Assembly: GCF_036634175.1 (NCBI RefSeq)
Contig: NZ_JAZIFX010000001.1
Span: 124,001-188,000, forward strand
DNA from: Streptomyces sp. P9-A2
GTDB taxonomy: Bacteria > Actinomycetota > Actinomycetes > Streptomycetales > Streptomycetaceae
DNA length: 64,000 nucleotides
Reading direction: 5' to 3'
The notes below the pieces were generated by a model. That model saw only the letters and a list, made by a program, of their open reading frames with translations. It had not been told where the DNA came from and searched no databases. The first letter of the stretch is position 1; each line of letters begins with the position of its first letter. The translations under genes were made by a program, and so were the position numbers. This document shows positions 16,018-27,823 of the stretch, piece after piece.

Positions 16018-17130
16018 TCAGCTGTTCGTGGTCAAGTCGGCACAGCGGGTCATGACGCGGGTGAGGCTGCCCTCCTCGGCCAGCAAACGGCGTTGCGTAC
16101 GCGCCCCGTTGCCCTGTTCGAGGAGGCGGGCGATGCCCTCGCGGACGAGATCGTCGTCGCCGTGGTCCACCAGCGCCTCGCGAACGTGCCGGTACATAGC
16201 CTGGACCGCCCCGACCGCGGAGGTCTCGCGCATGGTCTCGGGGTGCAGGAGGGGACCGTCGAGACCCGAGCGTCCCGCTCGCCACGAGGCCAGGCGCAGC
16301 AGACCCGTCCCGACCCTGGCCGGCGGTACGCCGTCCTGCCAGGCCCGGGCGGACGTCTCCACCAGGGCACGCGCGAGCGCGGCCAGCAGCACAGGTAGAG
16401 AAGCGTCCAGGCACACGTCCGCCACACGGATCTCCACGGTGGGATACGAGGCGGAGAGCCGGGCATCGAAGTAGATCATGCCCTCGTCACGGAGGACCCC
16501 CGTCTCGACCATGGCGGTAACCTGCTCGTGGTAGCGGTCGGCGGACCCGAAGATCTCGACCGGCCCGGCGGACGGCCAGCGGTTCCACACCCGGCTGCGA
16601 TAGCTGCCGTAACCGGTGTCCTGCCCCTGCCAGAAAGGGGAGTTCGCGCTCATCGCCGTCAGAACCGCCAGCCACGGGCGTATACGGTCCAGGACAGCCA
16701 CACCCTCCTCGTCGGAGTCCACCGACACGTGCACATGGCAGCCACAGGTCAACTGCTCCTGAGCCGTCACCCCGAACTGCTCACCCAGCCACCGATAACG
16801 GGTACCGGTACTCAGCGACGGCTCGACAGCCAACGGCGAAGTCGCCACAGCCGCCACTCTCGCGCCGGCAGTGTCCGCGTGCCGCGCCGCCTCCCTGCGA
16901 CAGCGGGTGATCTCCTCCTGGAGCCGGCCCATCTCCGTCACCGGCTCGGTCGCGAACTCCACCTGCTCCTGTTGAAGCTCCCCCTCGAACTGGTGGTCCT
17001 TCGCGCCGGCCCCTCCGTGCTGCCAGGCCCGGCGGTCGGCAGCCGCGAGCGCCGCGTCGGAGACGGCGACCGGCGCACCACTGTTCGGGTCCACCAGCAG
17101 TAGTTCCTCTTCCACACCCACACTTCGCAT
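16018..17130 (-). CDS. YbdK-type carboxylate-amine ligase (glutamate-cysteine ligase family 2)
   Basis: A 370-residue ATP-grasp-like ligase of the GCS2 family: SVGVEEELLLVDPNSG at the N-terminus, FEGELQQEQVEFATEPV (metal and glutamate binding), LTCGCHVHVSVDSDEEG and ANSPFWQGQDTGYGSYR. The E-E-E and CGCHVHV motifs are diagnostic. YbdK proteins have weak glutamate-cysteine ligase activity in vitro; in mycothiol-using actinomycetes their physiological product is unknown. ATG 17130 lies downstream of a striking perfect hairpin (17151-17190). The gene is divergent from the tandem GNAT gene. Confidence 0.9.
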   Translation of the reverse strand: MRSVGVEEELLLVDPNSGAPVAVSDAALAAADRRAWQHGGAGAKDHQFEGELQQEQVEFATEPVTEMGRLQEEITRCRREAARHADTAGARVAAVATSPLAVEPSLSTGTRYRWLGEQFGVTAQEQLTCGCHVHVSVDSDEEGVAVLDRIRPWLAVLTAMSANSPFWQGQDTGYGSYRSRVWNRWPSAGPVEIFGSADRYHEQVTAMVETGVLRDEGMIYFDARLSASYPTVEIRVADVCLDASLPVLLAALARALVETSARAWQDGVPPARVGTGLLRLASWRAGRSGLDGPLLHPETMRETSAVGAVQAMYRHVREALVDHGDDDLVREGIARLLEQGNGARTQRRLLAEEGSLTRVMTRCADLTTNS

Positions 17131-17150
17131 GCCGTCGCCCCTTGTCTCCT

Positions 17151-17190
17151 GCTCACCAGTCCTCCGGGCCCGCCCGGAGGACTGGTGAGC
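17151..17190. promoter_or_regulatory. Perfect 19-base hairpin upstream of the YbdK-type gene
   Basis: Arms GCTCACCAGTCCTCCGGGC (17151-17169) and its exact complement (17172-17190) with a two-base loop. It begins 21 bases before the ATG at 17130 on the minus strand. A terminator or leader structure would sit inside the 5' region of that gene; it could also be a transposon scar or a large operator. Confidence 0.5.
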
Positions 17191-17447
17191 AGGTGCCCCC
17201 GCGACGACACACCATGCCTGGAGGAGGCGCCGGGCTCCCTGCCGACGGCAGCCGGGGCCTCGATGCATCCACCGGCGGCCCGGGACACGGAGGCAGGCTG
17301 CGACAAGGCCGGGCACCGCTCGCCGAAACGAGGCTGCGGGAAGACGCGCTCCCGCTCCACGCCGAAGAACGTCAGGCCTCCCCGGGTGCGGGCGGCCGCC
17401 GGAAAAGCCGTTGCGGCCCGTGCTTCCTCCCCGGACTCTTGGTGGTC

Positions 17448-18377
17448 ATGCACTCCTACTCCCTGCGGCCTGCCTCGCTCATGGACGCGCCCGCCATCAC
17501 CGAACTACTCAACAAGGTCGACGAGATCGAGATCGGCCGGCCCGAGACTGACCTGCACACCGTCCAGGCCGACCTGAAACGCCCCGGGACCGATCCGGAG
17601 CGCGACTCGTGGCTCATGTGGGACGGGGACGTGCTGGTGGCCTACGGGCTGCTGTGGGACGAGTCAGGCGGCGACCGCATCGACATCGACCACTACGTGC
17701 TGCCCGACCATCAGCGGCCCGGTGCACACCTGCTGGAGGCGATGGAGGCCAGGGCGCTGGAGAAGGCACGGGAGAACGGCGCCGGGCGAGCCGTGGTCCA
17801 CCTCCACCTCAACGTGACGCCCACCCTCGACACGCAGTTGCTCCTGAGGCGGGGCTGGCAGGTCGTACGGCGATATCACGTGAAGCGCCGCCCGCTGGAT
17901 CCCGCACGGGACGTGGTGCCCGAGGTACCCGCCGGCGTGCTGATACGGAACTGCGGCGCCGAGGAGGACCGGGCCCGCGTCCACGCGCTCCACCAGGCTT
18001 CCTTCGTCGACCACTTCGACTTCCAGCCGCGCCCGTACGACCAGTGGCTGCACGACATCGACGCCGACGCGCTGGACTGGTCCCTGGTGTGGATCGTCTC
18101 CACCGACGAGCTGGGGGACGCCGGGTTCCTGCTGGCGCGCGACGACCGGGAGGCCATGGGGTGGATCCCCGGCCTCGGCGTTCTGACCGGGGCCCGCGGT
18201 CTGGGTCTTGGCGGTTTCCTGCTCCGGCACGCCTTCGCGGCCTTCGCGGCACGGGGCCGGGACGCCATCGGGCTCGGCGTGGACACCGCGAACGCCACCG
18301 GGGCTCCCCGGCTGTACGACCGCCACGGGATGACGACCCATTTCGCCGTCGACACCTGGGAAACCGTCCTGAGCTGA
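17448..18377 (+). CDS. Tandem GNAT acetyltransferase
   Basis: A 309-residue protein with two GNAT folds, as in mycothiol synthase. The C-terminal domain carries the acetyl-CoA loop in LGVLTGARGLGLGGFLLRHA (residues ~240-260) and AIGLGVDTANATGAPRLYDR; the N-terminal domain has VLPDHQRPGAHLLEAMEARA, a degenerate version. Mid-region DHFDFQPRPYDQWLHD is typical of MshD-like proteins. Substrate unknown. Start ATG 17448; a longer frame exists but lies over the hairpin region. It is divergent from the YbdK-type ligase gene. Confidence 0.85.
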   Translation: MHSYSLRPASLMDAPAITELLNKVDEIEIGRPETDLHTVQADLKRPGTDPERDSWLMWDGDVLVAYGLLWDESGGDRIDIDHYVLPDHQRPGAHLLEAMEARALEKARENGAGRAVVHLHLNVTPTLDTQLLLRRGWQVVRRYHVKRRPLDPARDVVPEVPAGVLIRNCGAEEDRARVHALHQASFVDHFDFQPRPYDQWLHDIDADALDWSLVWIVSTDELGDAGFLLARDDREAMGWIPGLGVLTGARGLGLGGFLLRHAFAAFAARGRDAIGLGVDTANATGAPRLYDRHGMTTHFAVDTWETVLS

Positions 18378-19178
18378 TTCCGCCCGCCGGCCCCGCCCTC
18401 CGCACTCCGTCGGTTCTACGGGCCGTCGGTCAGAACTCCCGAACGGCCGTGGTGCCCGCGAAGATGATCGGCACGTTCCGGTCGCGGGGCGGCGTTTGAT
18501 GTGGTCGGCGTCGGCCGGCTGCTGCTCGATGATCTGTACAGCGTGCTTCGGGGAAGAGTTCGCGTCGAACGCCGACCATGGAGATCGCGTACGTACTCGA
18601 TGGTCTCGAGGATGACGGTGGTGCCGTGGTGGACGACGCCAAAAGCGTCTTCGCCTACCGAGCCGGCCGCAGTGCTCGCCTCGGACAGGGGCGCAGGGGC
18701 CTCGCTGCTCGGGCGGCACGCTCAAGGCTCGTGAAAGCTCCCTCCGGGACGACCGGAGTGGGCGTGCCCACGGCCACGTCCGCCGTCGTCGGCCCTGTGC
18801 CACTCGGGGAAGCGTCCGTTTCTGCCGTTCCGCGGCCGATGCGGTCGGCATCGACGCGACACGGGCCGAACGGTCGGGCTTCGCAGCATCACGTTTGAGT
18901 GATGGTGGGGAGACGGTGTCCGTGCGGGCGAAGGATTCGACCGGCACTCTGCCGCCGCGTCGGCCCAGGGTACGCCGGAGCAGGAGGAACCTCATCATGG
19001 AAAGCGATTCCGCTTCGCGAGGCCGCCCTCGGAGCTCCTGAGGCCGGCGATCCGTTCGTCCCCGTGTTTTCGCGAGCCTTCGAGATCGTCCCGGCACCGT
19101 GCGGCTCCGCCGTCGCGGGGGAACCAGGTGGACCGCGCCGCCATCCTCACCTACGAGTCCATGGGAGGGTTCGAGCAA
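18378..19178. other. 800-base stretch before the polyketide synthase
   Basis: No gene is recognisable. Frames on both strands are GC-rich and motif-free. The minus strand near 18580-18640 reads VVHHGTTVILETIEYVRDL in one frame, coding-like but isolated. Promoter elements of the PKS gene are expected here but none is clear. Confidence 0.4.
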
Positions 19179-22100
19179 GTGAGTGCAGACGCGGACATCA
19201 TCAGGCCACTGCCGGAGTCGCTCCGGGAGCATGCCCGGCGCCTCGGGGAGAAAGTCGCCTTCCAGGACCGCCGTACGCGGCGGACCTACCGGGACCTGGA
19301 GCGAAGGACCGGGCGGCTGGCCGGCCACTTGGCGCGGCTCGGCCTGGCGCGGGGCGAGCGGGTGGCCCTCCTGCTCGGCAACCGCGTCGAGGCGGTCGAG
19401 AGCTCACTCGCCGTCACCCGGGCGAGCGGAGTGGGCGTACCGCTGGATCCCGGGAGCTCGGGGGCGGAGTTGGCCCGTCTGCTGGACGACTGCGGTGCGC
19501 ACGTGCTCATCACCGATGAGGCCCGACTGGCGCATCATCAGGAACTCCTGTCCCGCCCCGGGCTGATCGTGGTGACGGCCGAGGGCGGCGAGGAGGACGG
19601 GGATATTCCGTCGTCCGAGGGCTCCGGCGCGTTGACGGACGGGTCCGTGGCCGCGGGCGGTGCTCTGCGCTACGAGGAGCTGGCGGGTACGGAGCCCGGG
19701 ATTCCCGCCCGGGACGATCTCGGGCTGGACGAGGTGGCGTGGCTGCTCTACACCTCCGGGTCCTCCGGCACCCCCAAGGGGGTCCTGTCCACCCAGCGCA
19801 ACCGCCTCTCGCCGGTCGCGACGGGCCTCGTCGGCATTCTTGGCATGTCCGAAGAGGACCGGGTGCTGTGGCCGTTGCCCCTCCACCACGCCATGAGCCA
19901 GGTGGTCTGCGTCCTCGGGGTGACCGCGACCGGGGCCGGGGCCACTCTCGCGCCCCGGTTCTCGGTGGCGGAGGTACTCGGTGAGCTGCGCCGTACGGAC
20001 GCCCCTTACACCCTTCTCGGCGGGGTGCCGACGACGTATTCGGCCCTGCTCGACGCGGTCCGGCGCGAGGAGGGCGACAAAGCCGACGGCGGCCTCGGAA
20101 CACCCGCGCTGCGGGGCTGTGTCAGCGCCGGAGCTTCGGCGGGGCCCGCATTCCGGAAGTCCTTCGAGGCGATCTGCCGCACCCCCTATCTGGAGCACTA
20201 CGGCAGCACCGAGGCGGGCCCGGTCACCATGGCGGCACCGGGTGACACGTCGAAGGCCGGGTCGTGCGGCCGGGCGCTGCCCGGCACCCGGGTCCGGGTC
20301 GGCGGTGGCACGGACGGACGGGACTCCGGCGAGGGCGAGTTGTGGGTGAGCGGACCCGGCGTCATGGCCGGCTACCACGGCAGGCCGGAGGCCACCGCCG
20401 AGGTGCTGCGCGAGGGCTGGTTCCGCACCGGCGACCTGGCCAGGATCGAGGCCTCCGGGGACATCGTGATCACCGGCCGGGTGAGTGAGCTGATCATCCG
20501 GGGCGGGGTGAACATCCATCCGTCGGAGGTGGAGGCGGTGCTGCGGAGGCTGCCCGGGGTGGCGGACGCCGCCGTGGCCGGACGCCCGCATCCCGTCTTC
20601 GGTGAGGTGCCGGTCGGCTATCTGGTCCCCGAGCCGGGCGGCGGTGTGCCGGCCAGGGGGTCGGTCCTCGCCGCCTGTCGTGCGGAACTGTCCGCTTTCA
20701 AGGTGCCCGTCGAGCTGTACGAGGTGGAACGCATCCCCCGTACCGCCTCCGGGAAGGTCCTGCGGCATGCCCTCGCCGACGGGCCCACGCGAACGCTCGG
20801 CACGCCGGCGGCCGGGGGGCCGGCGGACGACCTGCTGGCCCTGGTGCGGAGTGAGGCGGCGGCCGTTCTCGGCCGTACGGCGGAGGCGGTGGAGCCCACG
20901 ACGGCGCTCCGGGACCTGGGCATGGACTCGCTGACGGCGACCGTGCTGCGGGAGCGGTTGTCGGCGGCGACCGGCCTTCCGCTCTCCGAGGCCGTCGCCT
21001 TCGACTTCCCCACGGCCGCCTCGCTCGCCGCCCACCTCCGCTCGCGAAGCGCCGCGAGTGCCGCGAGCGCCGCCGCACCGTCCGGCGCCGGGATCACGCA
21101 CCGTGGAGCGGCCCGGCCGGACGACGACCCCGTGGTGATCGTGGGCATGGCCTGCCGCTATCCCGGAGGCGTGACCTCCCCCGAGGAGTTGTGGCGGCTG
21201 GTGGCCGACGGGAGGGACGCCATCGGCCCGTTCCCCACGGACCGGGGCTGGGACACGGAGGCACTGTACGACCCGGATCCGGGCCGGTCCGGCCGGACGT
21301 ATGTGCGTGAGGGCGGCTTCCTCACCGGCGTGGACCGCTTCGACCCCGGCTTCTTCGGCATCTCCCCCCGCGAGGCCCAGGCCATGGACCCGCAGCACCG
21401 GCTGCTGCTCGAAGTGGCGTGGGAGACCTTCGAACGCGCCGGCCTTGTCCCCCGCACCCTGCGCGGCTCGCCGACCGGGGTGTACGTCGGGCTGATGTAC
21501 AGCGACTACGCCGGCCGCCTCACGGAGGTGCCCGAGCATGTCGAGGGCTACCTCGGCCTCGGCAGCGCCGGAAGTGTCGCCTCGGGCCGTATCTCCTACA
21601 CCTTCGGCCTGGAGGGCCCGGCCATCACGGTGGACACGGCGTGTTCCTCGTCCTTGGTGGCCCTGCACCTGGCGGCCCAGGCGCTGCGCCGGGGCGAGTG
21701 TTCCTTCGCGCTGGCCGGCGGGGCCACGGTGATGTCGGGGCCCGCGTCGTTCGTGGAGTTCAGCCGCCAGCGGGCGCTGGCCCCGGACGGCCGCTGCAAG
21801 GCGTTCGGCGCGTCCGCCGACGGCACGGGGTGGGCCGAGGGCGCCGGGATGCTGTTGCTGAGCCGGTTGTCCGAGGCGCGCCGCGCCGGGCTTCCGGTGC
21901 TGGCCGTGGTGCGCGGCTCGGCGGTGAACCAGGACGGGGCGAGCAACGGACTGACGGCGCCGCACGGGCCGGCACAGCAGCGGGTGATCCGGCAGGCCCT
22001 CGCGGACGCGGAACTGACCCCGGGGGACGTCGACGCGGTGGAGGCGCACGGCACCGGCACCCGGCTGGGCGATGTCATCGAGGCGGAGGCGTTTCTGGCG

Positions 22101-25100
22101 ACGTACGGGCGAGCGACACGGGAGCGTCCGCTCCGGCTGGGCTCGGTGAAGTCGAACATCGGTCACACCCAGGCCGCCGCCGGGGTGGCGGGCGTGATCA
22201 AGACGGTGCAGGCGATGGCGCACGGCGTGTTGCCGCGTACGCTGCACGCCGACGAGCCGAGTCGCCGGGTCGACTGGTCGTCGGGGCGGATGACGCTGTT
22301 GAACCGGTCGGTGGAGTGGCCGGGAACGGACCGCCCGCGCCGGGCGGGGGTGTCCTCCTTCGGTATCAGCGGCACCAACGCCCATGTGGTGCTCGAGGAG
22401 GCCCCGGCGGACCGGAACACTCCGCCGCCGGTTTCCGCGGCGGACGACGGGGCCGGGAGGGACCGTGTCGACGGCGGGGCGATGCCGGCGTCCGTGGCTG
22501 TCGCGGTGTCTGCGAGGAGCGGGCCGGGGCTGCGGGCCCAGGCGCGACGGCTGTACGAACAGGTGGCCGCCGACCCGGACACGGCCTTGGTGGACATCGG
22601 GTACTCCCTCGCCACCACCCGTGAGGCCTTCGAGCACCGGGCCGTGGTGGTGGCCCGGGACCGTGCGGAACTGCTCGCCTCCCTGCGGGTGGTGGCGGAG
22701 GGCGCGAGCCGGCCCCGGGTGCGGACGGGCACGTCCCGCCGCCGGGGACCGCTGGCCCTTCTCTTCACCGGCCAGGGAAGCCAACGCGTGGGTATGGGAC
22801 GTGAGTTGTACGAGTCCCGGGAACTACATCCGAGCTTCGCCCGGTCGTTCGACGAGTGCTGTTCCCTGCTCGACCCCTTGCTGCCGGTGCCCCTGCTGGA
22901 CGTCGTGTTCGCCGGCCCCGGCACGGAGACGGGCGCGCTCCTGCACACGACCCGGTTCGCGCAGCCGGCGCTCTTCGCCCTGGAGACGGCCCTGTTCCGG
23001 CTGCTCGAGGCCTGGGGTGTGCGCCCGGACCTGGTGGCCGGGCACTCGGTGGGCGAGGTGGCCGCGGCGCATGCCGCCGGGGTGCTGTCCCTCGCGGACG
23101 CCTGCGTCCTGGTGGCGGCCCGGGGCCGGTTGATGGACGCGCTGTCTCCGGGCGGTGCGATGGCCGCCGTGGCCGCCGGAGCGGACGAGGTGGCCGCCCG
23201 CCTTGCCGAGACAAAGGGTGCGGCGGAGATCGCCGCCGTCAACGGTCCCGCTTCGGTGGTCGTCTCCGGGGACGAGGCCGCGGTGCGGGAGACCGCCGCG
23301 TACTTCCGGGAGCGGGGCCGGTCCACGACGCCACTGCGGGTCAGCCACGCCTTCCACTCCGCGCGGATGGAACCCATGCTGGCCGACTTCGCCGAGGTCG
23401 TGCGGCGCCTCTCCTTCTCCACTCCGCGCATTCCTCTGGTCAGCGCCGTATCGGGCCGGGCGGCCACCGACGAGGAGCTGAGCTCGCCGGAGTTCTGGGT
23501 GGACCACGTCCGTCGGCCGGTCCGCTTCGCCGATTCGGTGGCGCACCTCCGCGGCCGGGGCGCGGCGCACTACGTCGAGCTGGGTCCGCGCGGAGTGCTC
23601 ACCGGCCTGGTCGAAGGCTGCCTCTCCGTGCCGGGCCCGGCACCGGCGGGCCCGGACATGGGCACAGGCACAGGCACAGGCACGGACATGGGCACGGGCA
23701 CGGGCACGGGCGGAGCGTCCGGCGGCGAGCGGACTCCGGCACCTCTGGTCCTGCCGACCCTGCGCGGGGCGCGGCCGGAGGCGGACGCCCTGCTCGACAC
23801 CGTGGCCGCGTTGCACACCCATGGCGTGCCCGTGGACTGGCGGGCCGTCTTCGCCGGGCGCGGCGGTCGGCGCGTCGCCCTGCCCACGTACGCCTTCCAG
23901 CGCCGCCGGTACTGGCTCGACGCCACCCCGCGGCATCGGTCCACGTCTCCGTCGGACACCCCGGCCCATCCTTTCCTCTCGTCCCGCACCATGATGGCCG
24001 ACGACGACGGGCTGTTGCTGAGCGGGCTGCTCTCGGTGCGCCATCAGCCCTGGCTGGCCGACCACGTGGTGGCGGGGGCGGTGCTGCTGCCGGCGGCCGC
24101 CTTCGTGGAGATGGCCCTGCACGCCGGTGAGTCGGCCGGCGCGCCCGTCCTGGACGAACTCGCCCTGACCACAGCGCTGTCACTGCCTGCGGACGGCGCC
24201 GTCGAGCTGCAGATGAAGGTGTCCGGGCCCGATGACACGGGACGGCGGACCCTGCTCTTCCACTCCCGGCCGCACTCGCCGGCGGGCGACCGGCCCTGGC
24301 AACGGCACGCCTCCGGGACGCTCGTGCCGGAGCAGCGGTCGACGGACCGCAAAGCGGCTGCCACCGTGGCCGGCACCACGCCCTGGCCGCCGCCGGACGC
24401 GGTGCCGCTGCGCACCGACGCCCCGGACGCCGACCCGTACGAGCGGCTGGCCGGGCACGGGCTGAGCTACGGCCCCGCCTTCCGGGGCCTGCGCGGCGCC
24501 TGGCGGCTCGGGGACGAGCTGTACGCAGAGGTCGCGCTGCCGGAGACCGCCGGAGTTGCGCTCCCGGACGCGGGAGGCCCGGGATTCGTCCTGCATCCCG
24601 CGCTGCTGGACGCGGCGCTGCACGCCCTGGCACTCGACGGATGCGCGGCGGACCGTGCCGGGGAGGGCCGTGCCGGGACGGGGGATGGCGGGGTGTCCCT
24701 GCCGTTCGCCTTCAGCGGGGTGCGCCTGCACACGGCCGCCGCGCGGCGGTTGCGGGTGAGGATCGCCCTCGGGCCGGACGGGCGGGCCGGGGTGGAGCTG
24801 ACCGACACGGCGGGCACGCCGGTGGTTTCGGTACGTTCGTTGACGCTCCGACCCCTTCCGCGCACCGGAGGGGGAACAGCGGATCCGGTCACCGGGGCTC
24901 TCCACCGGATGGACTGGGTGCCGCTGCCGGAGCCGCCCGTGCCCGCGGTGGTACCTCCGTGGGGCGTCCTGGGCGCGGCGGGCACACGACTGGTGGATGT
25001 GCTCGCACCCCGGGGCTCCGGCGTTCCGGTGTACGCCGGCCCGGCGGCGGGCGGCACGGCGCCGGCCGTCCTCGTCGCACCGTGCCCGCCGCCGCCGGCC

Positions 25101-27755
25101 ACGACCGGCGATGCGCGGGACCCGGCGGCAAAGCCGCGGTGGGCGGCGGGCTGGGCACTGGAGTTGATACGGGAGTGGCTCGCCGCACCGCACCCGGCGA
25201 ACTCCCGTCTCGTCCTCGTCACCTCCGGCGCCGTCGCCCCGGAGGACGGTGGTCCGGTCGACGGCGGTCCGGTCTGCGGCGGTCCGATCGACGGCGGCAC
25301 CGGTTCCGGGGATTCCGGCGCATCCGACGGGTGTGCTTCCGTACCGGCCCACGCACCGGTATGGGGGCTGGTCCGCTCGGCCCTGCGGGAGAATCCGGGC
25401 CGTTTCGCCCTGGTCGACATGGACGATCACCCCGACTCCTGGCGCCTCCTCCCCGCCCTGCTGGCCGCCGCGGCGCCGGAGACGGCCGTACGACGGGGCA
25501 CGGCGTACGTACCGAAGCCGGTACGGGTGGCCGAGGCGACGGGGGAACGGCGGCCCCGGCGGCGGCTCGATCCGGAGGGCACCGTCCTGGTCACCGGCGG
25601 CACCGGTTCCCTGGGCGTACTGGTGGCACGGCACCTGGTCACCGCCCACGGCGTCCGGCATCTGCTGCTCGCCGGCCGGCGTGGACCGGACGCTTCGGGG
25701 GTGGACGAACTCGTCGCGGAACTGGGCAGGTCAGGCGCCGAGGTCACCGTCCGGGCGTGTGACGTCGCGGACCGGACGGCGCTCGCCGCCCTGCTCGACG
25801 CGGTGCCGGCGGCCCATCCGCTGACCGGCGTGGTGCACGCCGCGGGGGTGCTGGACGACGGCATCGTCCCGGCGCTCACGGCCGACCGGCTGGAGCGGGT
25901 GCTGCGGCCCAAGGCGGGCGCCGCCCTCGCCCTGCACGAGCTGACCCGGGGACGCGACCTGGCGATGTTCGCGCTGTTCTCCTCGGTGGCGGGTACCTTC
26001 GGCTCCGCCGGTCAGGCCAACTACGCGGCCGCAAATTGCGTGTTGGACGCTCTGGCACGACACCGGAGGCGTCTCGGTCTGTCCGGTACGTCGATCGTCT
26101 GGGGTCCCTGGCGGCAGAACGAGGGCATGATGGCGCACCTCACCGACACGGACCTGCGGCGGATGGCCCGCTCAGGATTCGACCCATTGGAAAAGGAGGA
26201 GGGCCTGGCCCTCTTCGACGCCGCCGTGGCCGGTGACGACCCGGTGGTGGTGGCGGCCCGCTTCGGCCCGGCCGCCCTGAGCCACGGCGTTCCGGCGGCG
26301 GGCCGGTCCCGGGTGCCCGGTTCCGCCACGACGGGCGCGGGCGGCGGGGGCGGGGCTCCGCTCGTCCGACGGCTGGCGGCCGCTTCACCCGGTGAGCGGG
26401 GTGAGCTGCTGCTCACGGAGGTGCGGACTCTGGCGGCCTCGGTACTGGGCCACCCGGAGGGGGCGGGTGCGATCGACGGGGACGACCTGCTGGCCGACCT
26501 GGGGCTCGACTCCCTGGCCGCGGTCGATCTGGGCAACCTGCTCGTGGCGTCGACAGGGCTGGCTCTGCCGTCCACGCTGCTGTTCGACTTCCCGACTCCG
26601 CGTGCGGTCGCCGCCGAGCTGGCGGAACGGTACGCGCGGGAGGCGGCTCCTCCCGACGCACCTGGCGCATCCGACGCCCCCGAATCGCCGGATGCCGTCG
26701 GCCGTCCGGGCAGCCCCGGCCGACCGGCGGACGACGGTGTTCCCGGCGGTCCGGAGACGGCCGGTCGGCCGGAAGCCCCGGTGCGTGCCGGGAGCTCACC
26801 GGACGCCGGGGGTGCTTCGGATTCCCTGGAGACGCTCTTCCGCTCCGCCTGCGCCCGGGGGCAGACCTGGGACGGCATGGCTCTGCTCACGATCGCCGCG
26901 CGCCTTCGCCCGGTCTTCGACAGCGCCGGAGCGCCCGGTGCGGCACTCGAACCCGTCACGCTCGCACGGGGCGGTGCGGGACCCCGGCTGGTCTGCTTCC
27001 CTGCCCTCAGCGCGCTCTCCGGACCCCAGGAGTACGCCCGCTTCGGCGTCGGGCTGCGGGGTCTGCGACCGGTCCTGGCGGTACGGCATCCGGGGTTCGG
27101 CCCCGGGGAGGCGCTGCCGGCCACACTGGACGCCCTCGTCACCGCTCAGACCGCCACCGTCCGCGCGGCCGCGGGTGACGCACCGCTGGTCCTGGTGGGC
27201 CGGTCGGCCGGTGGCTGGGTGGCTCATGCCGTGGCCGAGCGGCTGGAAGCCGAAGGCTTCGCCCCGCTCGCCGTCGTCCTGGTGGACACCTATCCAAGCA
27301 GTGACGACCAGGACCAGGCGCTCTCCGCCATGACGACGGACATGCTGCACCGGGCTGCAGAGTTCCTCCCGGCCGGCCCTGACCGGCTCACCGCCATGGC
27401 CGGATACTTCGAACTCTTCGCCGGCCGGCAGCCCTCGCGGCTCGTCTCCCCCACCCTCTTCGTACGGGCCCGGGATCCACTGCCCGGTGCGGAGCCCGCT
27501 CCGGTCTGGGGGCTGCCGCACACCGAAGTCACCGTGCCCGGGGACCATTTCACCGTATTGGAGGAGCACGCCCGTACCACCGCGCTCGCGGTCCACCACT
27601 GGCTGGCCGGTCCGGACCGACGACGCCCCGACGCCTGGTACCGGTCGGAGTCCATGGCCGGTGACGGTCTCCTCGACGGCGGGAGCGATGCGGACCAGGG
27701 GCTCCCGGACGACGCCGACGACGGAAGCGGGCAGCACCACGCCGGTCGCCCTTGA
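19179..27755 (+). CDS. Single-extension type I PKS: AMP ligase-ACP-KS-AT-DH-KR-ACP-TE
   Basis: A 2858-residue assembly line, numbered from GTG 19179 (GGAGGG nine bases before; ATG 19161 and GTG 19128 are alternatives). Acyl-AMP ligase ~10-540: [22 protein letters not shown], Lys526 in TASGK. ACP1: Ser584 in GMDSL. KS ~650-1075: Cys822 (DTACSSS), His957, His996. AT ~1190-1490: Ser1290 (GHSVG) and HAFHS, the malonyl-CoA signature. DH ~1600-1890: His1629 ([10 protein letters not shown]), Asp1811. [13 protein letters not shown] motif (B-type), Tyr2282. ACP2: Ser2445. TE ~2590-2820: Ser2676 (GRSAGG), His2790. All catalytic residues are present. Inferred chemistry: an acid is activated and loaded, extended once with malonyl-CoA, reduced and dehydrated, then released as a 2-enoic (or 3-hydroxy) product. 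Starter unknown. No tailoring, transport or regulatory gene lies adjacent. Confidence 0.95.
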   Translation: MSADADIIRPLPESLREHARRLGEKVAFQDRRTRRTYRDLERRTGRLAGHLARLGLARGERVALLLGNRVEAVESSLAVTRASGVGVPLDPGSSGAELARLLDDCGAHVLITDEARLAHHQELLSRPGLIVVTAEGGEEDGDIPSSEGSGALTDGSVAAGGALRYEELAGTEPGIPARDDLGLDEVAWLLYTSGSSGTPKGVLSTQRNRLSPVATGLVGILGMSEEDRVLWPLPLHHAMSQVVCVLGVTATGAGATLAPRFSVAEVLGELRRTDAPYTLLGGVPTTYSALLDAVRREEGDKADGGLGTPALRGCVSAGASAGPAFRKSFEAICRTPYLEHYGSTEAGPVTMAAPGDTSKAGSCGRALPGTRVRVGGGTDGRDSGEGELWVSGPGVMAGYHGRPEATAEVLREGWFRTGDLARIEASGDIVITGRVSELIIRGGVNIHPSEVEAVLRRLPGVADAAVAGRPHPVFGEVPVGYLVPEPGGGVPARGSVLAACRAELSAFKVPVELYEVERIPRTASGKVLRHALADGPTRTLGTPAAGGPADDLLALVRSEAAAVLGRTAEAVEPTTALRDLGMDSLTATVLRERLSAATGLPLSEAVAFDFPTAASLAAHLRSRSAASAASAAAPSGAGITHRGAARPDDDPVVIVGMACRYPGGVTSPEELWRLVADGRDAIGPFPTDRGWDTEALYDPDPGRSGRTYVREGGFLTGVDRFDPGFFGISPREAQAMDPQHRLLLEVAWETFERAGLVPRTLRGSPTGVYVGLMYSDYAGRLTEVPEHVEGYLGLGSAGSVASGRISYTFGLEGPAITVDTACSSSLVALHLAAQALRRGECSFALAGGATVMSGPASFVEFSRQRALAPDGRCKAFGASADGTGWAEGAGMLLLSRLSEARRAGLPVLAVVRGSAVNQDGASNGLTAPHGPAQQRVIRQALADAELTPGDVDAVEAHGTGTRLGDVIEAEAFLATYGRATRERPLRLGSVKSNIGHTQAAAGVAGVIKTVQAMAHGVLPRTLHADEPSRRVDWSSGRMTLLNRSVEWPGTDRPRRAGVSSFGISGTNAHVVLEEAPADRNTPPPVSAADDGAGRDRVDGGAMPASVAVAVSARSGPGLRAQARRLYEQVAADPDTALVDIGYSLATTREAFEHRAVVVARDRAELLASLRVVAEGASRPRVRTGTSRRRGPLALLFTGQGSQRVGMGRELYESRELHPSFARSFDECCSLLDPLLPVPLLDVVFAGPGTETGALLHTTRFAQPALFALETALFRLLEAWGVRPDLVAGHSVGEVAAAHAAGVLSLADACVLVAARGRLMDALSPGGAMAAVAAGADEVAARLAETKGAAEIAAVNGPASVVVSGDEAAVRETAAYFRERGRSTTPLRVSHAFHSARMEPMLADFAEVVRRLSFSTPRIPLVSAVSGRAATDEELSSPEFWVDHVRRPVRFADSVAHLRGRGAAHYVELGPRGVLTGLVEGCLSVPGPAPAGPDMGTGTGTGTDMGTGTGTGGASGGERTPAPLVLPTLRGARPEADALLDTVAALHTHGVPVDWRAVFAGRGGRRVALPTYAFQRRRYWLDATPRHRSTSPSDTPAHPFLSSRTMMADDDGLLLSGLLSVRHQPWLADHVVAGAVLLPAAAFVEMALHAGESAGAPVLDELALTTALSLPADGAVELQMKVSGPDDTGRRTLLFHSRPHSPAGDRPWQRHASGTLVPEQRSTDRKAAATVAGTTPWPPPDAVPLRTDAPDADPYERLAGHGLSYGPAFRGLRGAWRLGDELYAEVALPETAGVALPDAGGPGFVLHPALLDAALHALALDGCAADRAGEGRAGTGDGGVSLPFAFSGVRLHTAAARRLRVRIALGPDGRAGVELTDTAGTPVVSVRSLTLRPLPRTGGGTADPVTGALHRMDWVPLPEPPVPAVVPPWGVLGAAGTRLVDVLAPRGSGVPVYAGPAAGGTAPAVLVAPCPPPPATTGDARDPAAKPRWAAGWALELIREWLAAPHPANSRLVLVTSGAVAPEDGGPVDGGPVCGGPIDGGTGSGDSGASDGCASVPAHAPVWGLVRSALRENPGRFALVDMDDHPDSWRLLPALLAAAAPETAVRRGTAYVPKPVRVAEATGERRPRRRLDPEGTVLVTGGTGSLGVLVARHLVTAHGVRHLLLAGRRGPDASGVDELVAELGRSGAEVTVRACDVADRTALAALLDAVPAAHPLTGVVHAAGVLDDGIVPALTADRLERVLRPKAGAALALHELTRGRDLAMFALFSSVAGTFGSAGQANYAAANCVLDALARHRRRLGLSGTSIVWGPWRQNEGMMAHLTDTDLRRMARSGFDPLEKEEGLALFDAAVAGDDPVVVAARFGPAALSHGVPAAGRSRVPGSATTGAGGGGGAPLVRRLAAASPGERGELLLTEVRTLAASVLGHPEGAGAIDGDDLLADLGLDSLAAVDLGNLLVASTGLALPSTLLFDFPTPRAVAAELAERYAREAAPPDAPGASDAPESPDAVGRPGSPGRPADDGVPGGPETAGRPEAPVRAGSSPDAGGASDSLETLFRSACARGQTWDGMALLTIAARLRPVFDSAGAPGAALEPVTLARGGAGPRLVCFPALSALSGPQEYARFGVGLRGLRPVLAVRHPGFGPGEALPATLDALVTAQTATVRAAAGDAPLVLVGRSAGGWVAHAVAERLEAEGFAPLAVVLVDTYPSSDDQDQALSAMTTDMLHRAAEFLPAGPDRLTAMAGYFELFAGRQPSRLVSPTLFVRARDPLPGAEPAPVWGLPHTEVTVPGDHFTVLEEHARTTALAVHHWLAGPDRRRPDAWYRSESMAGDGLLDGGSDADQGLPDDADDGSGQHHAGRP
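23658..23714 (+). repeat. GGCACA/GGCACG hexamer repeat in the AT-DH linker
   Basis: Nine or so imperfect GGCACR hexamers, interrupted by ACATGG, encode a Gly-Thr rich linker ([18 protein letters not shown]) between AT and DH. The array keeps the frame in multiples of two codons, so copy number can change without breaking the protein. Confidence 0.75.
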
Positions 27756-27790
27756 GGCGTCTTGACGGCGTTGTCGACTTGACGCGGGGG

Positions 27791-27823
27791 TCCCACCCGG
27801 GGCGGGTTCAAGACCGGGTGGGA
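27791..27823 (+). terminator. Hairpin terminator after the polyketide synthase gene
   Basis: Arms TCCCACCCGG (27791-27800) and CCGGGTGGGA (27814-27823), 13-base loop, 36 bases after the PKS stop. The following bases to 28160 contain no recognisable gene. Confidence 0.65.

Noticed and set aside
18430..18642. 70-codon minus-strand frame before the PKS
   Set aside because: No start signal, no motif, and no support from neighbouring genes.
19404..22784. 1126-codon minus-strand open frame inside the PKS
   Set aside because: Antisense to the ligase-KS part of the PKS, Arg/Gly/Pro-rich without domains. The plus-strand product has intact catalytic motifs.
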